Assembly: GCF_016892705.1 (NCBI RefSeq)
Contig: NZ_JAFEMB010000001.1
Coordinates: forward strand, 310,001 to 374,000
Length of the DNA stretch: 64,000 nt
Direction of reading: 5' to 3'
Origin: Microvirga pudoricolor
Lineage (GTDB): Bacteria > Pseudomonadota > Alphaproteobacteria > Rhizobiales > Beijerinckiaceae
Shown: positions 8,085 through 17,339 of the stretch, in pieces
Layout of the letters: every line of letters starts with the position of its first letter
Position numbering within the stretch: the first letter of the stretch is position 1
Notes under the pieces: generated by a model
Told to the model about the DNA's origin: nothing
Databases searched by the model: none
What the model saw: the letters and a program-made list of their open reading frames with translations, nothing else
Program-made: the position numbers and the translations under genes

Positions 8085-8908
8085 CAGTCTTTGTCGAGGG
8101 ACAGGTCGGGAGCCTCGGGGTTCTTCATGCCGACCACGTGGTAGCCCGCATCCACGTGCAGGATCTCACCGGTCATGCCCTTGGACATGTCGGAGACCAG
8201 ATAGGCGGCCGTCTCTCCGACCTCCTCGATCGTCACCGTGCGGCGCAACGGCGAATTGTACTCGTTCCACTTGAGAATGTAGCGGAAATCGCCGATGCCG
8301 GAGGCCGCGAGCGTCTTGATCGGTCCCGCCGAGATGGCGTTGACGCGGATGTTGCTCGGGCCCAAATCGGCCGCCAGATAGCGCACCGAGGCCTCGAGCG
8401 CCGCCTTGGCGACGCCCATGACGTTATAGTGGGGCATCCACTTCTCGGCGCCGTAATAGGTGAGCGTGAGGAGCGAGCCGCCGTCCGTCATCAGCTTCTC
8501 GGCCCGCTGGGCGATCGCCGTAAAGGAATAGCAGGAAATCATGAGAGACTTGGTGAAATTGCCCTCCGAGGTCTCCACGTAGCGGCCCGTCAGCTCGTCC
8601 TTGTCGGAGAACGCGATGCAATGGACCACGAAGTCGAGCTTGCCCCAGAGCTTCTCGACCTCGGCGAAGACCGCGTCGATGGTGGCCCCGTCCGTGACGT
8701 CGCAATGGCCCACGACGGCGGCGTCGAGCTCCTTGGCCAGGGGTTCCACGCGCTTCTTGAGCGCGTCGCCCTGATACGTGAAGGCCAGCTCGGCCCCGTG
8801 CTTGCGGGCCGCCTGGGCGATCCCCCACGCGATGGAGCGGTTATTGGCCACGCCCATAATCAAGCCGCGCTTGCCGGTCAGAATGCCGGGCGCCGTCGTG
8901 TCGGCCAT
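8084..8908 (-). CDS. fabI: Enoyl-[acyl-carrier-protein] reductase (NADH)
   Basis: The 274-residue short-chain dehydrogenase-like enzyme has the FabI form of the nucleotide-binding start ('GLIMGVANNRSIAWGIA') and the FabI catalytic arrangement Tyr151, Tyr161 and Lys168 in 'HYNVMGVAKAALE'. It reduces trans-2-enoyl-ACP in the final step of each fatty-acid elongation cycle and is the target of triclosan-type inhibitors. It is first in a two-gene unit with the histidine phosphatase. Confidence 0.95.
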   Translation of the reverse strand: MADTTAPGILTGKRGLIMGVANNRSIAWGIAQAARKHGAELAFTYQGDALKKRVEPLAKELDAAVVGHCDVTDGATIDAVFAEVEKLWGKLDFVVHCIAFSDKDELTGRYVETSEGNFTKSLMISCYSFTAIAQRAEKLMTDGGSLLTLTYYGAEKWMPHYNVMGVAKAALEASVRYLAADLGPSNIRVNAISAGPIKTLAASGIGDFRYILKWNEYNSPLRRTVTIEEVGETAAYLVSDMSKGMTGEILHVDAGYHVVGMKNPEAPDLSLDKD

Positions 8909-9172
8909 GAATCACCTAAATCGTCGTCGAAACCGTCGGAAAGAGCGCTTCTTTAGCCGACGCGGGCCCAGGGGGGAAGACACCCCCGGGACGTTCTTCC
9001 CCGGCGGGCTCCCACCCGCCCAGTTCTGAAGAGGGGCGTTTCAAACCTGCCTGGCTGCCATCGGGCCCGCGGCGCGGGATGATCCGGCCCGTAGCAGGAT
9101 CCGAAGACCTCCCATGTCGAACCGAGACTTGAACCCCCTGTCGAAACCTCTCAAGACCGTTAGCATCTGGTC

Positions 9173-10063
9173 ATGGCTCATCCCCCTCTCTCCGCATTGT
9201 CCGCCCCGTCCTGGGACGATCTCCAGATCTTTCTGGCTGTGGTGGCTCATGGATCTTTGAACGGCGCCGCCAAGGCCCTGGGCCAGAGCCAGCCGACGGT
9301 CGCCCGCCGGGTCAAGGCCCTGGAGGCCGCCCTCGGGGTCGAGCTATTCCGGCGCGGGCCCAACAGCCTCGAGCTGACGGAAGCCGGCAAGGCCGTTCGC
9401 CGGGCCGCCTCCCCCATGGGGCCGGCCGCGGCGGCGGCCGCCCAGGCGGCGGCGGTGCACCGGCCCGACCCCGACGCACCCGTGCGGATCACCACCACGA
9501 CCTCCGTGGCCCTGTTCCTGGCACTCCATGCGGGACGGCTGGCCCAGGCCGCGCATCCCTCCGAGATCGCCTACCTGACCACCCGCCGCCAGCTCGACCT
9601 TGCCAACGGCGAAGCCGACATCGCGCTTCGCACCTACCAGCTCGTCGGGGCCGATCACCTCGTCGCCCGCCGGGTGGGCGCGATCGCCTTCGCGGTCTAT
9701 AGCCGGGACCCGGAGCCTACGGCCTTCATCGGCCCCTCGGAAGATCCCGCCCTTTCCCGGCAGGCGGCCTATGTGCAGCGGATCGCCGAGGGGCGGCCCA
9801 TCGTGGCCCGGATCGGGGACACGCCGATCCGCCACCACGCGGCCCGCTCCGGGCTCGGCGCGGCCTTCCTGCCGTGCTGGCTCGGCGATTCCGACCCGGA
9901 CCTCGTGCGCATCACCGAGCCCGAGGGCGACCTCGTGGAGGACGTCTTCCTCGTCATGCACGAGCGCGCCCGCCGGCGACCTGCCGTGAAGCGGGTCGTC
10001 GGCGCCCTCGCGGAGCTGTTCAAGCGGGAGCGGGCCGTGCTGACGGGGATCCGAACAGGTTGA
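9173..10063 (+). CDS. LysR-family transcriptional regulator
   Basis: This 296-residue protein has an N-terminal LysR helix-turn-helix (residues about 14-75: 'WDDLQIFLAVVAHGSLNGAAKALGQSQPTVARRVKALE') followed by an effector-binding domain shorter than usual. The linker is unusually rich in Ala (residues 80-100). The ligand is unknown. The gene is divergent from fabI with a 264-base gap and convergent with the SPFH gene, 9 bases away. Confidence 0.85.
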   Translation: MAHPPLSALSAPSWDDLQIFLAVVAHGSLNGAAKALGQSQPTVARRVKALEAALGVELFRRGPNSLELTEAGKAVRRAASPMGPAAAAAAQAAAVHRPDPDAPVRITTTTSVALFLALHAGRLAQAAHPSEIAYLTTRRQLDLANGEADIALRTYQLVGADHLVARRVGAIAFAVYSRDPEPTAFIGPSEDPALSRQAAYVQRIAEGRPIVARIGDTPIRHHAARSGLGAAFLPCWLGDSDPDLVRITEPEGDLVEDVFLVMHERARRRPAVKRVVGALAELFKRERAVLTGIRTG

Positions 10064-10072
10064 TCAGCACGT

Positions 10073-10891
10073 TCAATCCTGAACGGTATCAGCCTGCTCG
10101 CCGACCGGCAGCAGGGCGTTCTGTCCCAGAACCAGCGTCGCTTGACGCTTTCCATTCGATCCCGACAGGGCTTGGAGCACACGCAGGTTCACAAGCTCCG
10201 GATTGCCCTTCAGCATGCGGGCCGCATTGGCGAGGGACCGCAATGCCGCATGCTCCCCACGCGCCCGCTCAAGCGCCGCCTGTCCTTCGAGCTTGGCGCG
10301 CTCGACTTCCGTGAACATGCGGCGGATCTCGGGTGGGAGGGTGACGGAGACAATCGTCGCGCTTTGGATGGAACATCCTTCCATAGGTTCGGACAACATG
10401 GCCATCAGAGACCCATCAAGAGATCCGCGTTCGGTCAGGAAGGCATCCAAACTTTTCTCCGACGCCAGTCGCGTTAATGCTGCCGCAAGGGCAAGCTGAA
10501 AACTTTTCTGAAGATCGCTCGCCTCGAAAGCCTTTTGCGGATCAGCCACATCGTAGATCATGACTGCCGAGACGCGGAAAGGAAGCTTTTCCGCACTCGT
10601 CACATCGAGGGGGAGAGGCATCTGGAAATAGCTCCGCCTCCTGATTGTGAAAATGTCGCGTCTGCGACCGATACTGAAATTGGTGTACCGTCCAGCAGGA
10701 AGGATTTTTGAGAACCTGCCATTGAGATAAAGCAACCCATGATCCCAGTCATAGATGGTCGTGCTCGCTTCATTCCGACCGAAGACAGCCCGCTTCAGGA
10801 TGCCCCAAAGGATCAACGCAAGACCAAAGCCAATCATAACGGCGAAAACGAGCAGGGCGAGATCGGCCCAACCGATCAGTTCAAGTGGCAT
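10073..10891 (-). CDS. SPFH/band 7 (slipin-like) membrane protein
   Basis: The 272-residue product has one N-terminal membrane helix (residues about 8-33), then an SPFH-type domain ('DWDHGLLYLNGRFSKILPAGRYTNF...IDVTS' pattern; the first part resembles slipins) and a helical tail with 'VERAKLEGQAALERARGEHAAL'. SPFH proteins oligomerise on membranes as scaffolds or regulate proteases. Base composition is visibly less GC-rich than neighbours, with more A/T at third positions, and a tRNA fragment lies just upstream. Acquisition by transfer is plausible but not shown. Confidence 0.75.
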   Translation of the reverse strand: MPLELIGWADLALLVFAVMIGFGLALILWGILKRAVFGRNEASTTIYDWDHGLLYLNGRFSKILPAGRYTNFSIGRRRDIFTIRRRSYFQMPLPLDVTSAEKLPFRVSAVMIYDVADPQKAFEASDLQKSFQLALAAALTRLASEKSLDAFLTERGSLDGSLMAMLSEPMEGCSIQSATIVSVTLPPEIRRMFTEVERAKLEGQAALERARGEHAALRSLANAARMLKGNPELVNLRVLQALSGSNGKRQATLVLGQNALLPVGEQADTVQD

Positions 10892-11021
10892 GAAGCAATC
10901 GCCTCTCTACGGTGTAGACCTTCCGCATCATGACGAACAAGCGGGAGCCCGAAGCTCGCAAGGCTCGAACGGCACCTGCCTTGCGGCGGACGCGGAAGGT
11001 CTCTTGGGTACCAACCAGGAA

Positions 11022-11081
11022 AATTGTCCCCCTTTGAACTGACCGTGCCCGGCAAGGGCATCGCGTCCGAGGAGGACAATT
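11022..11081. repeat. Nested inverted repeat upstream of SPFH gene
   Basis: AATTGTCC at 11022-11029 and GGACAATT at 11074-11081 are perfect inverted copies. Between them TGCCC 11046-11050 and GGGCA 11056-11060 form a small inner hairpin. The structure abuts the tRNA-like fragment. It may be an RNA fold or a recombination/regulatory site; nothing in the sequence decides between these. Confidence 0.3.
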
Positions 11082-11082
11082 C

Positions 11083-11115
11083 ATAACAGGGGGGATTTGA
11101 ACCCCCGATACAGAG
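11083..11115 (-). other. tRNA 3'-end fragment (T-arm only)
   Basis: On the minus strand, 11106-11090 reads GGGGG-TTCAAAT-CCCCC, a perfect T-arm with a consensus T loop. The flanking 'TATC' and a few bases either side look like variable loop and acceptor strand. No matching anticodon arm, D arm or 5' acceptor strand is found upstream, and there is no CCA. It is therefore a fragment, as is often left at attachment sites when elements integrate into tRNA genes. Confidence 0.4.
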
Positions 11116-11155
11116 TTTCATTTCCTCGATGGGTGAGCAATCCGACCCGAATGCA

Positions 11156-12304
11156 TCAAGCGCCGCCATCCACAGGCTTTCGGGATTTGCTAGGTTTCGG
11201 CGGGGCCTTCGCGGCCGCCCCCGGCAGATCCCCCAGCGCGTGGGCCAGCACTTTCTTCATCACCCCCGGCAAAGCCTCCTCGGCCAGCGCCTTGCGTGGT
11301 GTCCAGCGCATCCCGTCCGGGGCGGGGGTGCTTTTCGAGACCTTGGCGAGGAGCACCGTCAGCTCGAGGGGGAAATGCGTGAAGACATGGCGGACCGTGC
11401 CAGGCAGACGCTGCCAGCGCGCTTCGAGCGGCGCGTCGAGCACCGCGCGGGAGGCCTCGTAATCGGCCTCCCAGGCGCTGGTGGGCGGCTCGGCCATGCC
11501 GCCGAGGAGGCCCTTGGGCTCGCGGGTACGCAGCAGGATGGTGTCGTCGGCCCGCATGACCACGAAGGCGGCCCCGCGCCGGAGCTGCCCCTCCGTCTTC
11601 TTGAGCTTCCTCGGGAACGTTTCCTGCAGGCCCTCGGCCCGAGCCCGGCAGGGCTGCATCCAGGGGCAGATGGCACAGGCCGGACGCCGGGGCGTGCAGA
11701 TGGTGGCGCCGAGATCCATGACGGCTTGGGCGAAGTCCCCCGGCCGGTCGGGCGGCACGAGGGCGTCCGTGAGCGAGCGAATCAGGGGCTTGGCCTTGGG
11801 CAGCGGCTCTTCGACCATGAACAGCCGCGAGACCACCCGCTCCACGTTGCCGTCCACGGCGGCGGCGATCTCATTGAAGGCGATGGCGGCCACGGCCGCC
11901 GCCGTATAGGCGCCGATCCCCGGCAGCTTCAGGAGTTCGGCCTCCGTGCCCGGAAAGGCGCCGCCATGCGCCTCCACCACCGTCTTGGCGCAGGCATGCA
12001 GGTTGCGGGCGCGGGAATAATAGCCGAGCCCCGCCCAGGCCTGCATGACCGAATCGGCGGGCGCCTCCGCCAGCGCCCCGACCGTGGGAAAGCGCTCCAG
12101 GAAGCGCTGGTAGAAGGGCTTTACGGCCGCCACCGTCGTCTGCTGGAGCATGATCTCCGACAGCCAGACCCGGTAGGGATCGGCGGTTTCGCCGGGCCTC
12201 GCGCGCCAGGGCAGGTCCCGCCGGTGCCGGTCGTACCAGACGAGCAGGTCCCGCGGGTCGGGCTGAGGAGGCGGCTTGGAGACGCTCGAAGCGGGCGTTA
12301 ACAT
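11156..12304 (-). CDS. mutY: A/G-specific adenine glycosylase
   Basis: From ATG 12304 the product is 382 residues, the usual MutY length. It shows 'WLSEIMLQQT' with the catalytic Glu, the helix-hairpin-helix 'LPGIGAYTAAAVAAIAF', the catalytic Asp in 'VDGNVERV', and a [4Fe-4S] motif C-x6-C-x2-C-x5-C ('CTPRRPACAICPWMQPC'). The C-terminal domain after residue 230 is the NUDIX-like 8-oxoG recognition part. It removes A mispaired with 8-oxoguanine. A longer start at 12385 would run into the divergent DUF721 gene, so the shorter start was chosen. Confidence 0.93.
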   Translation of the reverse strand: MLTPASSVSKPPPQPDPRDLLVWYDRHRRDLPWRARPGETADPYRVWLSEIMLQQTTVAAVKPFYQRFLERFPTVGALAEAPADSVMQAWAGLGYYSRARNLHACAKTVVEAHGGAFPGTEAELLKLPGIGAYTAAAVAAIAFNEIAAAVDGNVERVVSRLFMVEEPLPKAKPLIRSLTDALVPPDRPGDFAQAVMDLGATICTPRRPACAICPWMQPCRARAEGLQETFPRKLKKTEGQLRRGAAFVVMRADDTILLRTREPKGLLGGMAEPPTSAWEADYEASRAVLDAPLEARWQRLPGTVRHVFTHFPLELTVLLAKVSKSTPAPDGMRWTPRKALAEEALPGVMKKVLAHALGDLPGAAAKAPPKPSKSRKPVDGGA

Positions 12305-12375
12305 ATCCCGTGAGATATCCGCCTGGCGCGAAGATTCCAACGCGGCTTTTGGACAGTTCCGATAGGTCATCGCCA

Positions 12376-12894
12376 ATGCGTCCACCCCGATCCCGAACGA
12401 GACCCCTCGCGGACTTCATCGATGTCTGCCTCGGCCCGAGTCTTGCGGCGCAAGGCTTTGCGGCCTCGGACGTGATCGTGGCCTGGCCGGATATCGTGGG
12501 CGAGCGGCTTGCGGCCTTCACGCAGCCCCTGAAGATCGAGTGGAAAAAGCGCCCACCCCATTCCGATCCCGAGACGCGGGCCGAGCCCGCCACCCTGGTG
12601 GTGCGGGTGGAGGGAGCCTTCGCCCTCGAACTGCAGCATCTGGCTCCCCAGGTCATCGAGCGGGTCAACGCCCATTACGGTTGGCGCTGTATCGGCAAGC
12701 TCGTGCTGAAACAGGGCGCTGTGCGCCGCGCCGCGCCCCGCAAGCCCCCCGCGCCGGTCTTGAGCGACACGGACCGCCTCAAGGTGGAACTGGCCTCTCA
12801 GGCCATCGAGGAGGACGGCCTGAAGGCCGCCATCGGGCGGCTGGGCCAAGCGGTTCTCGGATCCAGGGCCGCCCGCCCAACCACGAAAGCGTGA
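12376..12894 (+). CDS. DUF721 domain-containing protein (DciA-like)
   Basis: The 172-residue product carries a DUF721 domain at about residues 15-110, seen in 'VIVAWPDIVGERLAAFTQPLKIEW' and 'LQHLAPQVIERVNAHYGW'. This family includes DciA, the replicative-helicase loader/operator of many bacteria that lack DnaC, so a role in replication initiation is possible. The C-terminal tail (residues 120-172) is charged. ATG 12376 was preferred because the longer form would overlap the divergent mutY start region. It is followed by a DsbA-like gene and smc, an order common in Alphaproteobacteria. Confidence 0.82.
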   Translation: MRPPRSRTRPLADFIDVCLGPSLAAQGFAASDVIVAWPDIVGERLAAFTQPLKIEWKKRPPHSDPETRAEPATLVVRVEGAFALELQHLAPQVIERVNAHYGWRCIGKLVLKQGAVRRAAPRKPPAPVLSDTDRLKVELASQAIEEDGLKAAIGRLGQAVLGSRAARPTTKA

Positions 12895-12967
12895 CGTTCG
12901 GGACGCTTGCCACCATATCCGTCCCGTTCTACCGCATCATGCACCAGTTTCTCACGGAGCCCACCTC

Positions 12968-13606
12968 ATGATCACACGGCGCCAAGCGCTTCAGCTTCTC
13001 GGTTCCGCGGCCGGCACGGCCCTTGTCATGACCAGCCTGCCCGCCTTCGCCCAGAACGTGGACCCCAAGGACCTTGCCGTCCAGGGTCCCATGCCCGACG
13101 TCGCCCTGGGCCCCGCGGACGCCAAGGTGACGATCATCGAATACGCGTCGCTGACCTGCTCGCATTGCGCGAACTTTCACAACACGACCTATCCGGAGCT
13201 GAAGAAGCGCTATATCGATACCGGAAAGGTGCGCTTCATCCTGCGCGAATTCCCCCTCGACCCGCTGGCGACCGCGGGCTTCATGCTGGCCCGCTGCGAC
13301 GGCGAGAGCAAATATTATCCCATCACGGACCTTCTCTTCGACCAGCAGAAGAACTGGGCCTTCACGGACAAGCCCCTGGACGCCCTGCGCCAGATGATGC
13401 GCCAGGCCGGTTTTTCACAGGAAAAATTCGACGCTTGCTTACGGGATCAGAAACTATATGACGCGGTAAGCGCGGTGAAGAACCGGGGCGTGGAACAGTT
13501 CAAGGTGGACTCCACGCCAACCTTCTTCATCAATGGGCAGCGTCACGCCGGAAGCATGTCGATCGATGAGCTTGAGACGATCATCAAGCCCATGCTGGGG
13601 GCCTAA
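12968..13606 (+). CDS. DsbA-family thiol:disulfide oxidoreductase
   Basis: This 212-residue periplasmic protein has a Tat-like/Sec signal with a twin Arg at 4-5 ('MITRRQALQLLGS...') and cleavage near 'AFAQ'. The thioredoxin-fold active site is C64-S-H-C67 ('TCSHC'), and the cis-Pro loop is 'STPTFFING'. This is the DsbA/ScoA-like (thioredoxin_4) branch, which oxidises cysteines of exported proteins. It lies between the DUF721 gene and smc on the same strand. Confidence 0.92.
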   Translation: MITRRQALQLLGSAAGTALVMTSLPAFAQNVDPKDLAVQGPMPDVALGPADAKVTIIEYASLTCSHCANFHNTTYPELKKRYIDTGKVRFILREFPLDPLATAGFMLARCDGESKYYPITDLLFDQQKNWAFTDKPLDALRQMMRQAGFSQEKFDACLRDQKLYDAVSAVKNRGVEQFKVDSTPTFFINGQRHAGSMSIDELETIIKPMLGA

Positions 13607-13675
13607 GCCGTTTCCCGTTTCAGGGAAGGGTGAGGCGCGTCTCGCCTTTCGATCTCATGATACCGAGGCACGTCG

Positions 13676-16600
13676 ATGAAGCTGACGCGCCTCCGCATCG
13701 CCGGATTCAAGACCTTCGTCGAGCCGACCGACTTCCTGATCGAACCGGGACTGACCGGTGTCGTCGGGCCCAACGGCTGCGGCAAGTCGAACCTCGTCGA
13801 GGCCCTGCGCTGGGTCATGGGCGAGAACTCGTTCAAGAACATGCGCGCCACGGGGATGGACGACGTCATCTTCTCCGGATCCGGCAACCGCCCGGCCCGC
13901 AACCATGCCGAGGTGATGCTCACCATCGACAACGAGGAGCGGACGGCGCCGGCGGCCTTCAACGATTCCAGCATGCTGGAGGTTTCCCGCAAGATCGAGC
14001 GCGAAGAGGGCTCCACCTACCGGATCAACGGCAAGGAGGTGCGCGCCCGCGACGTCCAGATCCTGTTCGCCGACGCCGCCACGGGCGCCCGCTCCCCTGC
14101 CCTCGTGCGCCAGGGCCAGATCAGCGAGATCATTTCGGCCAAGCCTCAGGCCCGCCGCCGCATCCTGGAAGATGCCGCGGGCGTGGCGGGCCTCCATGCC
14201 CGCCGCCATGAGGCGGAGCTGCGCCTCAAGGCGGCCGAGGACAATCTCGTGCGCGTCGAGGACGTGCTGCGCGAGCTCGGCAGCCAGGTCGAGAGCCTGA
14301 AGCGCCAGGGCCGCCAGGCCTCACGCTACAAGAACATCTCCGCCGAGATCCGCCGCCTCGAAGCCCTCATGTTCGCCATCAGCTTCGCCGAGGCCCGCGA
14401 GGGGGCGGCCGCCGCCGAGCGTCAGGCCGCCGAGGACTTCAAGGCCGTGGCGGACATGAGCGAGGAGCAGACCCGCACGGCCACGGCCCAGGCCATCGCG
14501 GCCCACGCGATCCCGGCCTTACGCGAGGAGGAGGCCCGGGCGGCGGCGGCCCTCCAGCGCCTCACCCATGCCCGCAACGAACTCGATTCGGAGGAGCGCC
14601 GCTCCAAGGAGCGCCTGACCGAGCTCGAGCGCCACATCGCCGACCTGAACCGGGACGTGGCCCGCGAGGCCGCTGGGCGCCAGGACGCCCAAGGGACCAT
14701 CGAGCGCCTTCAGGAAGAGGCTGCGGAACTCGCCCAGTCCACGGACGGCGCCGACGACATCCGGGCCGAGAGCCAGGAGCGGCTGGAAATCGTGGAGGCC
14801 GAGCTTCACGAGGCGGAAGCGGGACTGTCCGCCCTCCAGGCCCAGGTCTCCGACCTCAATGCCCGCCGCGCCGCGCTGGAGCGCGCCATGCGCGACGAGA
14901 TGGAGCGTGCGGCCCGGTTCGGGGCCGAGCGCGAGCGGCTGGAGCGCGACATCGCGGCCCTGTTCGCCACGACGGAGGACGGCCCGCCGGTCGATGAGCT
15001 GCGGGAGGAGGTGGCGCTCGCCGAGGACATCGTGGCCGAGACCGAAGACGCCGTCACGGGAGCCCGCGAACGCCTGGCCGCCGCCCGCGAGGCGGAGAAC
15101 CGGTCGCGCCAGCCCCTCAACGAAGCCGAGCGCAAGGCCCAGCGTCTCGAGACGGAAGCCCGGACGCTCGCCAAGCTCTTCGCCAGCACGACCGGCGACC
15201 TGTGGCCACCGGCCCTCGACCAGATCACGATCGAGCGGGGCTATGAGACGGCCCTGGGCGCCGCTCTTGGCGAGGACCTCGACGCTTCCACCAACGAATC
15301 GGCTCCCGCCCATTGGGCCGATACCGGCCCCGGCGCGGGTGATCCCTCCCTGCCCGAAGGCGTGCTGCCTCTGGCGGACGTGGCCCAGGCGCCTCCGGCC
15401 CTGCTGCGGGGCCTGCGCCAGATCGGCGTGGTGGCGAAGGTGGACGGTGCGCGCCTGCGCGGCCTCCTTCAGCCCGGTCAGCGCCTGGTCTCCCGCGAGG
15501 GCGACCTGTGGCGCTGGGACGGCTTCACCACGGCCGCCGAAGCGCCCTCGGCCGCCGCCCGGCGACTGGCCGAGAAGAATCGCCTGGGCGACCTGGAGCG
15601 CGAGGCGGCGGAAGCGCGCGAGATCGTCGAGCGCCTGCGCCACGAATCCGAGCAGGTCGTCGCCGCCGTGCGCGTGGCCTCGGGCCACGAGACCCAGACC
15701 ATCGAGGCCGCGCGCCAAGCCCGGCAGGCGCTGGATGCGGGCCGCGCCCGTCTGGCCGCCGCCGAGCGCAAGGAAGCGGAGCTGGGCCAGAAGCGCTCCG
15801 CTCTGCAGGAAGGCCTTGCCCGCCTGACCGCCAGCGAGACCGAGGCTCGCGACCGGGTGACGGACGCGGAGAATGCCCTGGACGATCTCGCCCCGGCGCC
15901 GGATCTCGACAGCAAGCTCTTGGAGGCCCGCACCCACGTGGCGGAGCGCCGGGCTTCGGCCTCGGAGGCGCGCGCCGCTCTCCAGGCCCTGGTGCATGAA
16001 GCCGAGATGCGCCGCCGCCGGCAGGATTCCATCGCGTCCGAGATCCGTCTCTGGACCGAGCGGACCGAGCGCGCCGCCCGGGCCGCCGCCGATCTCGGCG
16101 AGCGCCTGGAGCGCGCCCAGGGCGAGCACGAGGCCCTGCTCGAAGCGCCGGACACCTATCTGATGCGCCGCCGCTCGCTCCTGTCGGAGCTGGAAGCCGC
16201 CGAGGCCAAGCGCAAGGAGGCCGCCGACCGGCTGGCCGAGGGCGAGGCCGCCCTGGTGGAGGCCGACCGCGCCGCCCGCGCGGCCCTGGAGGGCCTGGCG
16301 GCCGCCCGCGAGGCCCGAGCCGGATCGCAGGCCCGCCAGGAAGCCGCAATCCAGCGGGTGGCGGAGGTGACGCGTGCCATCGCCGACACGCTCGAGACGA
16401 CGCCCGCCGGGCTGATCGAGCTGGCCGGGCTGAAGGACGGGATCGAGTTGCCGCCTCACGGCGAGATCGAATCGAAGCTCGCCTCCCTGAAAGGCGACCG
16501 GGAGCGGCTTGGCGCCGTGAACCTGCGCGCCGACGAGGAGCTGACGGAGCTCGAGGGCAAGCACACGAGCCTCGCGACCGAGCGCGACGACCTCGTGGAG

Positions 16601-17134
16601 GCCATCAAGCGCCTGCGCCAGGCCATCGGCAGTCTCAACCGCGAGGGCCGGGAGCGGCTGCTCGCCGCCTTCGACGTGGTGAACAACCACTTCAAGAGCC
16701 TGTTCACCACCTTGTTCGGTGGCGGCACGGCGGAGCTGACCCTGGTTGATTCGGACGACCCTCTGGAAGCCGGGCTCGAAATCCTGGCCCGACCGCCCGG
16801 CAAGAAGCCCCAGAGCATGACGCTGCTGTCCGGCGGCGAGCAGGCGCTGACCGCCACAGCGCTGATCTTCGCGGTGTTCCTCACGAACCCGTCGCCCATC
16901 TGCGTTCTGGACGAGGTCGATGCGCCCCTGGATGACGCCAATGTGGAGCGCTATTGCAGCCTCCTGGAGGAGATGTCCCGCCAGACCGACACGCGGTTCG
17001 TGGTCATCACCCACAACCCGATCACAATGGCGCGAATGAACCGATTATTCGGCGTGACGATGGCGGAGCGCGGCGTCTCGACTCTCGTCTCCGTGAATCT
17101 CGAGGCGGCGGAACGCATTCTCGATACGGTATAA
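13676..17134 (+). CDS. smc: Chromosome segregation protein SMC
   Basis: The 1152-residue ATPase has the Walker A 'GPNGCGKSN' at residues 31-39 and, near the C-terminus, the ABC signature 'LLSGGEQALTATAL' and Walker B 'ICVLDEVDAPLDD'. Between them are two long coiled coils (about 165-500 and 660-1000) rich in Glu, Arg and Ala, joined by a short, divergent hinge (about 505-640). Short-hinge SMC is typical of Rhizobiales. With ScpA/B it forms the condensin that organises and segregates the chromosome. The gene follows the DsbA-like gene by 69 bases. Confidence 0.96.
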   Translation: MKLTRLRIAGFKTFVEPTDFLIEPGLTGVVGPNGCGKSNLVEALRWVMGENSFKNMRATGMDDVIFSGSGNRPARNHAEVMLTIDNEERTAPAAFNDSSMLEVSRKIEREEGSTYRINGKEVRARDVQILFADAATGARSPALVRQGQISEIISAKPQARRRILEDAAGVAGLHARRHEAELRLKAAEDNLVRVEDVLRELGSQVESLKRQGRQASRYKNISAEIRRLEALMFAISFAEAREGAAAAERQAAEDFKAVADMSEEQTRTATAQAIAAHAIPALREEEARAAAALQRLTHARNELDSEERRSKERLTELERHIADLNRDVAREAAGRQDAQGTIERLQEEAAELAQSTDGADDIRAESQERLEIVEAELHEAEAGLSALQAQVSDLNARRAALERAMRDEMERAARFGAERERLERDIAALFATTEDGPPVDELREEVALAEDIVAETEDAVTGARERLAAAREAENRSRQPLNEAERKAQRLETEARTLAKLFASTTGDLWPPALDQITIERGYETALGAALGEDLDASTNESAPAHWADTGPGAGDPSLPEGVLPLADVAQAPPALLRGLRQIGVVAKVDGARLRGLLQPGQRLVSREGDLWRWDGFTTAAEAPSAAARRLAEKNRLGDLEREAAEAREIVERLRHESEQVVAAVRVASGHETQTIEAARQARQALDAGRARLAAAERKEAELGQKRSALQEGLARLTASETEARDRVTDAENALDDLAPAPDLDSKLLEARTHVAERRASASEARAALQALVHEAEMRRRRQDSIASEIRLWTERTERAARAAADLGERLERAQGEHEALLEAPDTYLMRRRSLLSELEAAEAKRKEAADRLAEGEAALVEADRAARAALEGLAAAREARAGSQARQEAAIQRVAEVTRAIADTLETTPAGLIELAGLKDGIELPPHGEIESKLASLKGDRERLGAVNLRADEELTELEGKHTSLATERDDLVEAIKRLRQAIGSLNREGRERLLAAFDVVNNHFKSLFTTLFGGGTAELTLVDSDDPLEAGLEILARPPGKKPQSMTLLSGGEQALTATALIFAVFLTNPSPICVLDEVDAPLDDANVERYCSLLEEMSRQTDTRFVVITHNPITMARMNRLFGVTMAERGVSTLVSVNLEAAERILDTV

Positions 17135-17249
17135 GGGTTTGGGCTTAGCCATAGTTCGGCCTCAAAAACCGTGGATCGAAACCGCGAGCCTCGCGCCTGC
17201 AGGCTGTTTTTATAATCATTCCAATAGCTTAAGTCTTTCAAGTCCTGCC

Positions 17250-17278
17250 TTGACAGGGGTAGGCCCCGCCCATATGTT
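17250..17278 (+). promoter_or_regulatory. Sigma70-type promoter of the F0 ATP synthase operon
   Basis: TTGACA at 17250-17255 is a perfect -35 box. It is followed after exactly 17 bases by TATGTT at 17273-17278 as the -10 box. The predicted start is about 50 bases before the atpI ATG. The region just upstream (17205-17245) is A/T-rich compared with the surroundings, as for an UP-like element. Confidence 0.65.
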
Positions 17279-17339
17279 GCGCGCGGCTTTAGGGGCCGGG
17301 TTTCCAGACCTTTCCCACACCGCTTTGCAGGAGAACGCC

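Noticed and set aside
11083..11160. Complete tRNA gene on the minus strand
   Set aside because: A perfect T-arm is present, but no anticodon arm, D arm, matching 5' acceptor strand or U33 could be found.
10876..11169. 97-codon minus-strand reading frame over the tRNA fragment
   Set aside because: The encoded 'GGSNPP' run is the translated tRNA T-arm, a known annotation artefact.
14519..17014. 831-codon minus-strand reading frame antisense to smc
   Set aside because: Shadow of the smc codon bias, with repeated Leu/Ala/Gly/Arg runs and no domain.
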